Shown: positions 33,527 to 45,590 of the stretch, piece by piece
How the letters are laid out: every line of letters begins with the position of its first letter
Numbering within the stretch: the first letter of the stretch is position 1
Source: Euptelea pleiosperma
Taxonomy: Eukaryota; Streptophyta; Magnoliopsida; Ranunculales; Eupteleaceae
Direction of reading: 5' to 3'
DNA length: 64,000 bases
Assembly: GCA_035048495.1 (NCBI GenBank)
Contig: CM068551.1
Span: forward strand, 11,843,248 to 11,907,247
The notes under the pieces: model-generated
Databases searched by the model: none
Told to the model about the DNA's origin: nothing
The model's input: only the letters and a program-made list of their open reading frames with translations
Position numbers and translations under genes: made by a program

Positions 33527-36055
33527 TGATATTTGCTTAAAAGTGCGTATTTTCCACTGTTATCTTCTAAGCGTTTTCACACTCTCCTACGTTAAAATGC
33601 TCTATTTATCTACTTTTCTATGTAAGAGTCTCTTTTGTTGCGTAGAACACACTTTTCTGGACGAAATGGTATATTTGCATGCATTAAACACATTTTTCGA
33701 AGTCTAGACATTGAGTCGTTCTGATAATAAAGTCTCATTACGCGCTTCTTCTGTCGCAGGAAACCCCGATGGGACAATTCTCGAGACTTGTGAGCCCACA
33801 TCAATCAGGAAAGCCCATTATCAAAACTTAAAGAGCCCACATGCTATGACTAGAAGATATGGGCCAAATATGGGCTGAATAAGAGGACCAAAAGGCCGGT
33901 CCAAAGAACGAAGAGAGTTGGAGAGCCAATGACCAAGAGACGGACCAAAGCGTTTAAAGCCACATGAGTCAGCAAGGAATGATAGTCTACTCTATTGGAG
34001 AATCGTAAGGATGGTCACAATGAAGACCAGGGTTCCAGACCCTCTGCCAATACTTTTATCTCCAGTTTCTAATATTTTCTCTCTCATCTCTCCTTATTCT
34101 CTCTCTCTTCATCTCTCGGTCCTCGAATCTACTGACCTAACCCCAGAACTCCTGCCCATTAGCTTTGTCTCATCTCCCTTAGCTTTTTGACCATTGGATC
34201 TTCAATCAGACCGTTGGATCTTCCACCGGACTGTTGGATCTCTCTAGATCCGTCGATCTACCAATCTGGGTCCCAATCAAGTCACCATCCATCCGATCGC
34301 CATCAGATTGTCTGTCACATCATCTTGTGAGACGATGGACATCATCATTCCATGTGGGCCAATAGCCGGGCCCATCATCATCGACCTACTATCCAACCGT
34401 TTAGTGGACCCCGTGAATTTCAAAATAATTTCAATTAAATTTTAAAAAATGGGGGGTCCACTAAATGGGGAAATTCCCCAAAGAAAATATATATATATAT
34501 TTTTCTTATTTTTTTATTTTCAAAAAATCCCTATTTTCATTAAAGGAAATAGGGAACATTAAAAGGGGAAGGAGAAGGGTTCGTTTGAACCCTAATCCCC
34601 ATTTAATCCCTTCAATCCTTCCCCAAAACCCCCTTCTCATCATTCCCCCCTTTTTTGGCCCCCATTTCTCTTCTTCTCCTTCATATTCTTCACCATCTTT
34701 TTCGCGTCTTCTACCTGAGTTGCAGCCTGCAACTTCGGCCGGCAACAGCTGCGAGCACCTCGCACGAACCTGCTCCACTCTTCCTTCACGCCATCACCTC
34801 AGCCACTGCCCTCCCTTACTGCCCTTCTCATCTTGCTCCGCCTGTTGCCTTTTTACAGCACCAACCACCACCTTCCTCATGATAGACGGTGGCTGTTCTT
34901 CTAAACAGCCACCACCGTTGTTAACCCCAAGCCGTTCTCCACCATCCAGAACCCCCTACGTTTTGAACCCTCAGCACCCAGCCGTCCTCAACTTCTCCTA
35001 AAAACAAAAAAAAAAAGAAAAAAAAAAAAGAAGGAAGAAGAAGAGAGGAGGAACCGTTGAGCACTCCTTTTTCTCCACCACCAAAGACGCCTCCACAATC
35101 AGCACCTTCCCACGATCTCCTTGGTCGTGTGCATCTCCTTCCACGATTGCTGGTTGGAGTCCGTCAGGCTGCTGAAGTTTCAGCACTTTGCAACATCTGC
35201 AACTCTCCCAAACCGTCCTTCCAAGCAACAACCACCGTTTGGACATCTTGTACCACCTGCCTGCCAAGTCGTTCTCCACCTTGCAAGCCGTTAGCTTCAT
35301 TCAACGGTCAGCTACATCACCATTGAAATCGGGGGCTCCAAACCAACAACTTTCAGGGCATTCCTCCATGCTTTGCAACCTCATCTCCATGGCTTCCAAC
35401 CAGTTTTCCCACCTCCTTTGGTTGGCCAACAACACAGCCACCACTTGACCAAACCACCCTTGCAAATCCTGTGCCTATCGGGTCCATCCTCTCCAGCCAA
35501 TCATCATGGTAAGTCTGAGGTGAGTTTTTCTTCTCTTTCTCTCTCTATAAATCTCTAGGTTGCCACTCTCTCTCTAGTTATTCTTATTTTCTATCTCTAG
35601 GTTTAGAACTTTCTCTCTCTAGATTTGTAATTTCTTGCTTTCTAGATTCAATTTATGTTATTTGTTTTCACTATGAACAAGTTTGATTTGAGTTTGTAAG
35701 GTGAATTTTAGTTAATAAATGATGGTTGACTTTATTAATTTTGCTTTTAATGTTTGTTTTTCTATTGTTCTCTCGCATCAATGTTTCACCTAGTTGGAAA
35801 TAATTTCTCAATCGAAAGCATGTTTAAAGATCGACTTCACCATTCTCACCCCTCCATTTTCCTTATTACCAATTTCTGATAAAAATTCGTCATTTCATGT
35901 TCTTGAGTCGCGCGAGCTAACCCCGAGTGCGGATCGACATCCGACACGAATCTCTATATAAGAATTACCATTTTTGCAGGAATTAAATCGAAAAAGATAC
36001 AAATTTTGTTGGAATTAGGGTTTCTGTAAACAACGACGCGGAAAAAGCCTACTCA
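33527..36055 (+). mobile_element. Gypsy LTR b
   Basis: 2,529 bp, ending GCCTACTCA, followed by TGGCGCCGCTGCCG (36058 on) as primer site. Its CT-rich middle (about 34640-35500) differs strongly from LTRs a and c, whereas the outer parts agree. Hence LTR b is not the recent sister of a or c. Confidence 0.85.
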
Positions 36056-36730
36056 AATGGCGCCGCTGCCGCTCGGGTATATGGGAGTGCGAAAAAGGAC
36101 GTAAAGACGGAATTGGAAAGTTGCTGAAGCGGAAAGCTGCTCAATTTGGACAGCCCGACCTTTTCGGGAAACTTTCTATTTTTTTTGTTTTTAGTGATTT
36201 TTAGCAGTTTTTAAATTACTATTTTTAATACCTCGGAAGGCCGAGTGCAATTTGTAATAATTTAGAAATTTTACTGCTTTCCATATAACTGCTAGATCTT
36301 GTTCTAGGGTTTTTTAGAAACCCTAGATTAAGTGGAAAATACCAAAAAAATAAAAATTCAAAATTCAAAAAAAAAATTAGGGTTTTATATTCTGCAGATT
36401 TTTAGAAATCACCAATCAAGGATTTGCGATTTTTGGAAAGATTCTAAAATCTTGAAACTTTGCTAAATTAGGGTTTCCCCTCTTAGAAGTTTCCTCTTTA
36501 GAAGAATTTCTATCTTTAGAAATCTTCCGAATTTGGAAAAGTCTGCAAAAAGGAAACACCCCAAATCTAGCAGAATTTCAATTTTGGGAAATTTTCCAAA
36601 ATTGTAAGGGATCTCGCAATCAAATCTTTCTTGGAAGATCTCCACAGTTTGGGACACTTTCCAATCTAGGTATTTTCCAATCTGGGAATTCCTAAATTTT
36701 AACCCATCTCGAATTTGGAAACTAATTCAA
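36056..36730 (+). other. Gypsy internal II, leader
   Basis: Matches 27897-28575 of internal I. At about 36730 it jumps into the gag tail, so roughly 1.8 kb seen in internal I (leader plus most of gag) is deleted. Confidence 0.7.
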
Positions 36731-37059
36731 AATTGCTTCGTCTAGAGCAACGCTTAGGCAACCTGGAAGCTGAGAAAGCTAAAGGCATCTTCCCTAGCCA
36801 ACCCATCGCTAACCCAAAAGGAAATGCTAAAGGAGCAGTATATGAGATCGGTTCCCAATCTCAGAGCCAGAATGAGAATTGTCAAGGGGAGGTGCAAGCT
36901 GTAACCACCCTACGATCTAGAAAAACTGTGGACATGGGAGTCCAACCACCATCGGTGCCATCTCCAGCACCCATCACTCGTACAGAGGAAACTAGTACCA
37001 ATCCTACCTCTGCTTCTTCTACCTCTGCACCAACATCAGATATCCCTATGCAGAAATAG
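36731..37059 (+). pseudogene. Gypsy internal II: gag C-terminal remnant
   Basis: Frame from the deletion joint to the TAG at 37057-37059. It shows the coiled-coil gag tail (LEQRLGNLEAEKAKG), the conserved PSQPIANPKGN and AVTTLRSRK signatures, and a Pro/Ser/Thr-rich end. There is no ATG at the front; the capsid region is missing. Confidence 0.75.
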
Positions 37060-37600
37060 AAGGCTAAAGACAAATCCATTTGTCGAGTAAAGCCTCCCTT
37101 CCCGGACAGACTTGTCCAAGATAAGCGGGATCAGCAATTCTCAGAGATCCTAGACGTCTTTAAAGACGTCCAGATCAATATCCCATCCCGTTCTGCTATC
37201 AAGCAAATCCCCTCCTATGCCAAATTCCTCAAGGACTTGTACACAGTTAAGCGGCGTACGCATGTACCAAAGCTGCCTTCTTGGCCGAAAAAGCTACCGC
37301 GTTTATTCAACGCAATAGTGTGATCAAACACAAGGATCCAGGTAGCCCAATTGTCCAATGTGAAATTGGAGACAACTTTAGCTGCACTGCCTTGCTAGAT
37401 TTAGGGGCTAGCGTTAACCTCATACCATTCTCGATATACCAGCAATTATGGTCGCTGACTTTTATTATCCTGTGGACTTTATCATTCTCGACACCGAGCC
37501 GTGTCAGGATAACCGCATTTCGGTCATCTTAGGCCGTCCCTTCCTTGCCACTGCGAATGCACACATCGGGTGCCGGGACGGAAACATGTCCATTGCTTTC
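37060..37600 (+). pseudogene. Gypsy internal II: protease region, frameshifted
   Basis: Past the stop the frame reads PPFPDRL ... IPSYAKFLKDL, the segment before the protease. After a frame change near 37265 comes the aspartic protease motif LLDLGASVNLIPFSIY (about 37395-37442). The protease C-terminal half (FYYPVDFIILDTE, ISVILGRPFLATANA) continues in another frame from 37448, with about 30 codons missing between. Confidence 0.75.
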
Positions 37601-39886
37601 GGAAATCTCAAAGTTGAGGTCAATATCTTTCGTTTAATGCAACAGGATGCCGATCACGATGTGGCCAATGAAATGTGTGTCGTTGAGAGTCTAATCCCGG
37701 ACTCCACTGAAGATATTCTTAAACAGTGTCTAGCACACTTTGGGGCTGACTTTGTAACAGAGTCAGCTATTTCTGATCTCAATGATCTTTTGGAGACTAC
37801 TCCACTGATAGAGATCCTCGTTCCACTCATCGAGTTCGAGCCTCTGATAACCATGGCCAGAGAACCCATCATTCCTTTACCTACTGAAGTCCAACCTCTT
37901 CAATCCGTGTCTTCTGTGACACCTACTTCAACTCCATCTGCTCCAACATTGGAGCTCAAGCCACTTCCAGCAGATCTTTCCTATGCCTATCTTGGTCCTA
38001 AGGAAACCTACCCTGTCATTATTGCTTCCGCTTTGTCTGAAAGTGAACGTAAGCAACTTCTCGAGTTGCTCAATGAGCACAAATCTGCGATAGGTTGGAC
38101 TATAGATGATATTCGAGGCATAGACCCCTCGGTGTGCCAACATCACATCTATCTCGAGGATGAATCCAAAACCTCTCGAGAACACCAGAGGAGGTTGAAC
38201 CCCGTCTTGAAGGATGTAGTCCAGGACGAGGTCCTTAAACTGTTAGATGCGGGTATCATTTACCCCATCTCCGATAGCAAATGGGTGAGTCCTATTCATG
38301 TCGTCCCTAAAAAGACAGGATTCACAGTTGTGGAAAATGAGAACAAGGAAATGGTCACCCAGCGCCTGAAGAAAGGGTGGCGAGTCTGCATCGATTACCG
38401 ATGACTCAACACCAACACTAGGAAGGACCATTTTCCTTTACCCTTCATAGACCAAATGTTGGAGAGACTAGCAGGTCACTCCTATTACTGCTTCCTCGAT
38501 GGTTACTCAGGGTATAATCAAATACCCATCGCCCCTGAGGATCACGAGAAGACAACCTTCACTTGTCCCTTTGGCACTTTTGCCTACAAGCGCATGCCCT
38601 TTGGCCTATGCAATGCACCCGCGACCTTTCAAAGGTGTATGATGAGCATATTCTCTGACATGGTGGAAAAATTCCTCGAAGTCTTTATGGACGACTTCTC
38701 AGTCTTTGGGTCATCCTTTGATGACTGTCTGAACCATCTAGGGCTTGTACTTCAACGCTGTCAGGACAAGCGACTTGTCCTCAATTTGGAGAAATGCCAC
38801 TTCATGGTGAAGAAGGGCATTGTTCTGGGACATGTCATTTCCCATCAGGGCATTGAGGTCGACAAAGCTAAAATCGATATCATCTCGACCTTGCCTACTC
38901 CTAAGTCTGTGCGTGACATCCGGTCCTTTTTGGGACACGGAGGATTCTATAGGCCCTTCATCAAGGACTTCTCTCAAATCGCTAGACCTCTATCCCATCT
39001 TCTGGCTAAAAATAGTCCTTTTGACTTTAATGCTGACTGTGTCAAGGCATTTGAGCGTCTCAAAACTGAGCTCACAACTGCGCCCATTATCCGTCCCCCG
39101 GACTGGACTCTACCTTTTGAGGTAATGTGCGATGCTTCTGACTACACCTTAGGAGCCGTTCTAGGGCAGAGAGTTGACAAAAGGTCACACGTGATCTACT
39201 ACGCGAGCAAAACTCTTAACTCTGCCCAAATGAATTACTCCACCACTGAGAAAGAACTCCTGACGGTAATCTTCGCCCTTGATAAATTCTGTCAGTACCT
39301 CTTAGCCACTAAGGTGGTCGTGTACACTGATCATGCAGCCCTTCGTTATCTCATGTCGAACAAGGAGACCAAGCCTCGATTAATTCGATGGATTCTCTTA
39401 CTGCGGGAATTCGACCTCGAGATTAAGGATAAGAAAGGAACTGAGAATGTAGTGGCTGATCACTTGTCTAGACTGACTTTAGAGTCATCCTTCGACACCC
39501 AGCCCATCCCTGAGACCTTTCCAGACGAACAACTGTTCGCTATCTCCTTTCATCCATGGTATGCTGACATTGTCAACTACCTTGTCACCGAAGAAATGCC
39601 TCCACACTGGTCAAAACAGGACAAAAGCCAATTTCTAGCAAGAGTTAAGTACTACTCTTGGGATGACCCTTATTTGTATAAATACTGTCCTGACCAGATC
39701 ATTCGTCTCTGTGTCCCTGAGTCGGACCAACTCAATATCTTGTCCTCGTGTCATGACCAACCTTGTGGTGGTCATTTCAGCACTAAGAAGACTGCAGAAA
39801 AGTACTGCAATGCGGATTCTACTGGCCTACATTATTTAAAGATGCCCACATCTACAACAAAACCTATCCCAATTGCCAGCACCTAG
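37448..39886 (+). pseudogene. Gypsy internal II: reverse transcriptase and RNase H
   Basis: A single frame of about 810 codons broken once, by a TGA at 38402-38404 right after CIDYR. It covers the end of the protease, the linker, reverse transcriptase (LLDAGIIYPISDSKWVSP; FMDD catalytic box in [11 protein letters not shown] near 38680; [17 protein letters not shown]) and RNase H ([29 protein letters not shown]). It ends in the integrase zinc-finger region, where the frame is lost near 39800. The same RNase H is found fused to gag at 1-545. Confidence 0.88.
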
Positions 39887-40854
39887 GCCGCATCTCCCAG
39901 AGGAACATGATGCCCCTAACTCCCATCTAGGTCGATGAAATATTTGACATCTGGGGCATCGACTTCATGGGTCCCTTTCCGATTTCCTATGGTTTTGAGT
40001 ATATTCTCATTGCGGTAGACTATGTCTCCAAATGGATAGAAGCCATTCCCACCAAGACCAATGACCACAAAGTGGTGGTCAAATTCCTAAAGGAGTTCAT
40101 CTTCGCCCGATTCGGTGCCCCTACGGCCATCATTAGTGATGGGGGTACCCATTTCTGCAATAGGATATTCGAGAAATTAATGAAAAAGTATGGGGTAACG
40201 CACAAGGTTGCCCTAGCTTATCATCCGCAGACTAGTGGTCAAGTAGAGATTTCTAATCGTCAGATCAAACAGATCTTGGAGAAGATAGTCAATAACACAC
40301 GTAAAGACTGGTCTACTCGTCTCACTGATGCGTTATGGGCATACAGAACCGCCTACAAGACCCCACTCAATATGTCTCCATATCGTCTTGTCTTTGGGAA
40401 ACCCTGTCATCTACCGGTAGAGATTGAACATCGTGCCCTATGGGCCATTAAGAAGCTCAACTTCGACATCGACTCCGCAGGAGAGGAGAGGAAACTTCAA
40501 ATGAATGAGTTAGAAAAAATCAGAAATGATGCCTATAACTTGTCCAAGAATTACAAAACAAAGATGAAGTGGATACATGACAAGAGCATCCTCAGGAAAG
40601 AGTTCCATCCAGGACAGAAGGTCCTTCTTTATAATTCTCGTCTCCATCTCTTCCCTGGGAAACTGAAATCTAGGTGGACCGGTCCTTATACGGTCACCGC
40701 AGTCACACCCTTTGGGGCAATCACTATTGAGGATCCCAAGGATCACTCCTCATTCCAGGTAAATGGCCAGCGTCTAAAGCAGTTCCATGAACTTGATGTG
40801 TCGTTCATTCAGACTTTTGAGATTGATCTCATCGATCCTGTCTATGTCGACTAA
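39800..40854 (+). pseudogene. Gypsy internal II: integrase
   Basis: In the +1 frame relative to reverse transcriptase. The zinc-finger part ([12 protein letters not shown]) has lost one Cys of its CxxC, and a TAG lies near 39927. From 39967 a 295-codon frame gives the catalytic core with D (WGIDFMGPF), D (IISDGGTHF) and E ([11 protein letters not shown]), then the GPY/F-like C-terminal part ([20 protein letters not shown]). Integrase inserts the cDNA copy into chromosomes; this one needs both lesions undone to be made. Confidence 0.85.
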
Positions 40855-42776
40855 TGATACACTCAGTCTCCTGTGCTCCAACTTGGTTGGGGGTGCCTGT
40901 CACCCCCGTCATGTCTGGCTGAAGACGTAAAACTTAGCGCTTTCAGAAAGGCAATTCCGGTATTCCTAGAGTACATGAGTCTCATGCATTTGTTATTATT
41001 GTTATATCTTTGGAAATGCAGGTACATTCATTCTTCCGATCATCAGGTATCACACACTGTCGAGTTTCTGCCGACTTGATAACATCCTCCCTGAACCTTT
41101 GCATCATCATCACTGATTTTTCATCATTTTATGTCCCGATCATGAGCACCGAGGACGGTGTTGTATTTTGGTTGGAGATGGGTATTTACCAAAACTCATG
41201 TCTTCATTTTGATAAAAAAAATAAAAATAAAAATAAAAGTTGTTTTTGGGGTGATTTTCGATGTTCTCCAAAAAATTTCTAGAATTTCAAAAATGTGTCA
41301 AATACCCTGACTTTGATTAGCTAAAAACCTCCGTTAAGTCAGTATTGAGGATGTCAATTTTTGTTTAAGGTTAGCTTTGAGTCAAGTCAAGCGTGGCTAC
41401 AGCAGTTTTGAAAACTTATAAAAAACTCAGATTCGGCACAATTGTACACTATCAACATCAGAGTTATCCTAAGTTTGGAAATTCTAGAGATCCTGTGAGA
41501 AGAATTGTGGAGACCTAACCCAGTGAGCTTTCGAGCCTTTAATCATTTCAGAGAGTTATACATTAATCATGAGTCACAAGATGACTCACTATTCTTCATG
41601 CCCGCAATATTCGTTGAGAGATCTCATTGTCTTTTGCTTCGATCATTAAACTCGAAACGACATCAACATTGGATTACTACGACAGAACCTTCTCTATATC
41701 CAGTCAAGACAGTATACATGATAATGCAAACCCTAGAAAATGATTTAGGTCATTTTTCTGAACCATTCAGCCTTTTTACTCACCTAAATTATACTTCACT
41801 AGAAACCCCTTGAACCCTTCTATAAAAGTCTTTTCTTTGTAAATCCATCAACCTAAAATTCAGTCCAGCTACGAAGCATGACTGTCTACCCTTATTTTGA
41901 GATGGATAAAAGAATAACTGATATGAGTGTACCGTGAAAAGAAAAGTAAAGAAGAAGAATCAAAAGAAAAAGAAAGTGGTTCAAGCTGAAAACAAAATAT
42001 GGAAAGAAAGTATGAAGAAGAGCTGAAAAGAAATTGAGCAGTCTCAGAAATATCAAGAAAAAGAGAAAAATACGAAAAAAAAAAAAAGGGAAAAAGAACT
42101 AGATAATGGTGTTACGTCGTAGGAAAAATACAAGAAAATGGCAATATCCTCTCAAGATCTTTGAAATCCTGTATTTTTCTACACCAGACCTAAGCCTCAT
42201 TATAACCTAGGAAAGTCCTATTTGATTCTAGGGTAGCACGATCATAAAATGTGGAGATTGGAGAAGGAGAAGCTATAGAGTTTGATCTGACGTTCCCGAG
42301 TGAAGTGGTATTCCAATCATGAGATTTTCTTCTGTTAAAGATGTCCTTCCTTTAAATAATACATATGTGAGATCTTTGCTTTCATATATCAACACATCTC
42401 TTCACATATAAATTGAGAGAAAAGAAAAAAATCCTTCTTGTGTGATTCTATTCTGAGTGCTAAACATGTGAGATTTGAGGTCGAGGCAAAAAAACTTAGA
42501 GGTGATCTGGAAATCTTTACTATCAGATGATGAGAACGTTGAGCACACACACATGTAGAGTCTGACTATTCTGGGTCATGATTATCAGTCTGTAGTCTTG
42601 CCAAAACTTTCCAACTCTTCACTAGCATGTAACTATTTTTGCATCCATTCAATGATTTGACGAATGGTGTTTTCCCAAAGCTAATATGAAAAAGTGTGCA
42701 GCATGTGCAGAGCCCTTTTAAGCTCATTTATTTCGCACTAATTGCCAAGGATTGGCAATATGCTGGTTGGGGGTTG
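40855..42776 (+). other. Gypsy internal II, 3' untranslated region
   Basis: 1.9 kb without a gene, matching 31500-33215, plus an extra segment near 42070-42290 not present in internal I. Ends in the same GGTTGGGGGT tract. Confidence 0.7.
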
Positions 42777-45585
42777 TGATATTCGCTTAAAAGTGCGTAT
42801 TTTCCACTGTTATCTTCTAAGCGTTTTCACATTCTCCTACGTTAAAATGCTCTATTTATCTACTTTTCTACGTAAGAGTCTCTTTTGTTGCGTAGAACAC
42901 ACTTTTCTGGACGAAATGGTATATTTGCATGCATTAAACACATTTTCGGAAGTCTAGACATTGAGTCGTTCTGATAATAAAGTCTCATTATGCGCTTCTT
43001 CTGTTGCAGGAAACCCCGATGGGACAATTCTTGAGACTTGCGAGCCCACATCGATCAGGAAAGCCCATTATCAAAGCTTAAAGAGCCCACATGCTATGAC
43101 TAGAAGATATGGGCTGAATAAGAGAACCAAAAGGCCGGCCCAAAGAACGAAGAGAGCAGGAGAGCCAATGACCAAGAGACGGACCAAAGCGTTTAAAGCC
43201 ACATGAGTCAGCAAGGAATGATAGTCTACTCTATTGGAGAAGCGTGAGGATGGTCACAGTGAAGACCAGTGTTCCAGACCCTCTGCCAATACTTTTATCT
43301 CTATTTTCTGATATTTTCTCTCATCTCTCCTTATTCTCTCTCTCTTCATCTCTCGGTCCTTGAATCTACTGACCTAACCCCAGAACTCCTGCCCATTGGC
43401 TCTGTCTCATCTCCCTTAGCTTTCTGACCATTGGATCTTCAATCGGACCGTTGGATCTTCCACCAGACCGTTGAATCTCTCTAGATCCGTCGATCTACCA
43501 ATCTAGGTCCCAATCAAGTCACCATCCATCCGATCACCATCAGATTGTCTGTCACATCATCTTGTGAGACGATGGACATCATCAATCCATGTGGGCCAGT
43601 AGCCGAGCCCATCATCATCGACCCGTTGTCCGACTAGTTAGTGGACCCCGTGAATTTCAAAATAATTTTAATTAAATTTTAAAAAATGGGGGGTCCACTA
43701 AATGGGGAAATTCCCCAAAGAAAAGTAGGGTTTTACTTAAAAAAATATTTTTTTTATTTCAAAAATTTCCTAATTTCCATTAATGGAAACTAGAGAGCTT
43801 TAAAAGGGGAAGGAGAAGGGTTCTTTGGAACCCTAATCCCCCTTCAATCCCTTTCCCCATCTCTTCCTATCAATCCCCCACGTTCTCCTTCTCTTCTTCC
43901 CTTCTTTCTCCTCTTTTCCTTCTTCTTCTTCTTTCTTGTTCTTCTTCCTCCTTGCTTCGCCGGAGTTGCAGCCTTCTCTTTATTCTCCTTCTTCTCCTTC
44001 TCTTCTTTCTCACCCTTCTTCCTCCTCCTCTTGCTGCTTCGCCCGCCAACACCCCCGAAACGCTGCTGCACCACGGTACCGCCGCCAAACCGCGCCTCCT
44101 TCCTCCGGCGGACTGGTTCACATTAACCAGTCCACCTCCAACGCCTGTAACATCTGGCAACCTCCCTCTCCGCCTTCGTCTACTTCTTTTCCACCATCGC
44201 ATGAACACTTCACGCACCATCCTCTTCTCCTTTGTCTTCTCTCTCTTTCTCCTTTCTTGTTGTGATCACCGGAGTTGCAGACTTGCAACTCCGGGAAACT
44301 CCATTACGGCCGCCCCTTTCATCACCTTCTCCAACGCCCTTGCTGTCCACCATTAACGCCACACCTCCCACATCTCCAACGAGTCCGCCCCCACCTGCTG
44401 CCTCCTCTCTTCACCGCCCTCCTCACTTGGAGGTGATCTTTGCTGCTCCAAACAACAAGGTTGCACCACCGTGCAACCTCACGGAGGAGACGCTCCCAAT
44501 AGATTCCAGCCACCATATCGCCCTACAACACCATCTCCAGCCTTCATTCACGTGGTTTGCTATCACGTGATCCACCACCATTACAGCCCTGCACAGAGTT
44601 GCAGACCAGCAACGCTTCCATAGATGGGGCACCTCTCATCCCCTCCACGCTGCAAATAGGCAGCAAGCCATCTCCATCACCCCTGCCATAGCACCTCCAT
44701 TAGATCTTCCCCACGTTTCTGATTGGTCCCTCTTCCACATCTTCCCAACTCCCAAGCCTTCAACCCAAAAAAAAAAAAGAAAAAAAAAAAAAAGAGAAAA
44801 GAAGAAGAGAAGAGGAGGAGGGTCTCCTTCTTGCATCGCCAGCCACCCACCTTCCATTGCTGATCCTCCACGATCCACGCCACAAATCAGCCACCACCGT
44901 TCACTGCCCTCCATCCCACTGGTCTTCCCTTGAAGGTTCTCAAGTGCACCAAGCACATGAACCCGATCACGTCCTCTTCTTGTGGCAGCAACGTTATGCT
45001 CATCCATCCGCCATGTTCGTAACTCGATTCCCTCTCAAACGTGGACGGTTTACCATCGACAACACTAGCCAACCACTTCTTCATTGTCGGATCCATCTCT
45101 CCAGTAAGATTGTAAGGTGAGTTTTCTCTCTCTCTACGTATCATTCATACCTTTCTCTCTCTAGACTTAGCCTCTCGCTCTCTTACCTACTTTCTCTCTC
45201 TAACTTTTTCACTTTTTCTCTAGTTCCCTCTCTCTACATAGCTCATGCTTGAACTTTCTCTCTCTAGTTTCTCTCTCTCAAAACCTCTTTCTCTCTCTAC
45301 ATCCCTCTCTTATTAAGATGCTTTCTAGTTTAGTTATTTTGTTAGATTTTTGCTGTACAAGACAATTTTGATTAAATGATTTGAGAATGATGTGGTACAT
45401 GCAAATTTTTCGTTATCTTTTGTGTTCTTATTCGCGCTAATCCTACTAATCCCGAGTGCGGATCAACATCCAACACGAGCCACTGTGCAAAATTACCCAT
45501 TTTACAGGTTAAATGTTTCAGATAAATTAAAAATGTGTTGAAACAAGGGTTTCCGATTCGACGACACGGAAAAACCCTACTTTCA
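42777..45585 (+). mobile_element. Gypsy LTR c
   Basis: 2,809 bp, nearly the same as LTR a base for base, including the palindromic CCGGAGTTGCAGACTTGCAA motif near 44270. The last base lies against the TSD ATTCC. Confidence 0.88.
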
Positions 45586-45590
45586 ATTCC

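Larger units (their letters stand above)
25102..45585 (+). mobile_element. Composite Ty3/gypsy insertion: LTR-internal-LTR-internal-LTR
   Basis: 20.5 kb starting TGATATTCGCTTAAAAGTGC and ending CCCTACTTTCA, with 5-bp TSD ATTCC on both sides (25097-25101 and 45586-45590) inside the copia LTR. Order: LTR a 25102-27896, internal I 27897-33215, 311-bp LTR head 33216-33526, LTR b 33527-36055, internal II 36056-42776, LTR c 42777-45585. The gag tail and pol resemble the Athila-type branch of plant gypsy elements. Confidence 0.88.
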
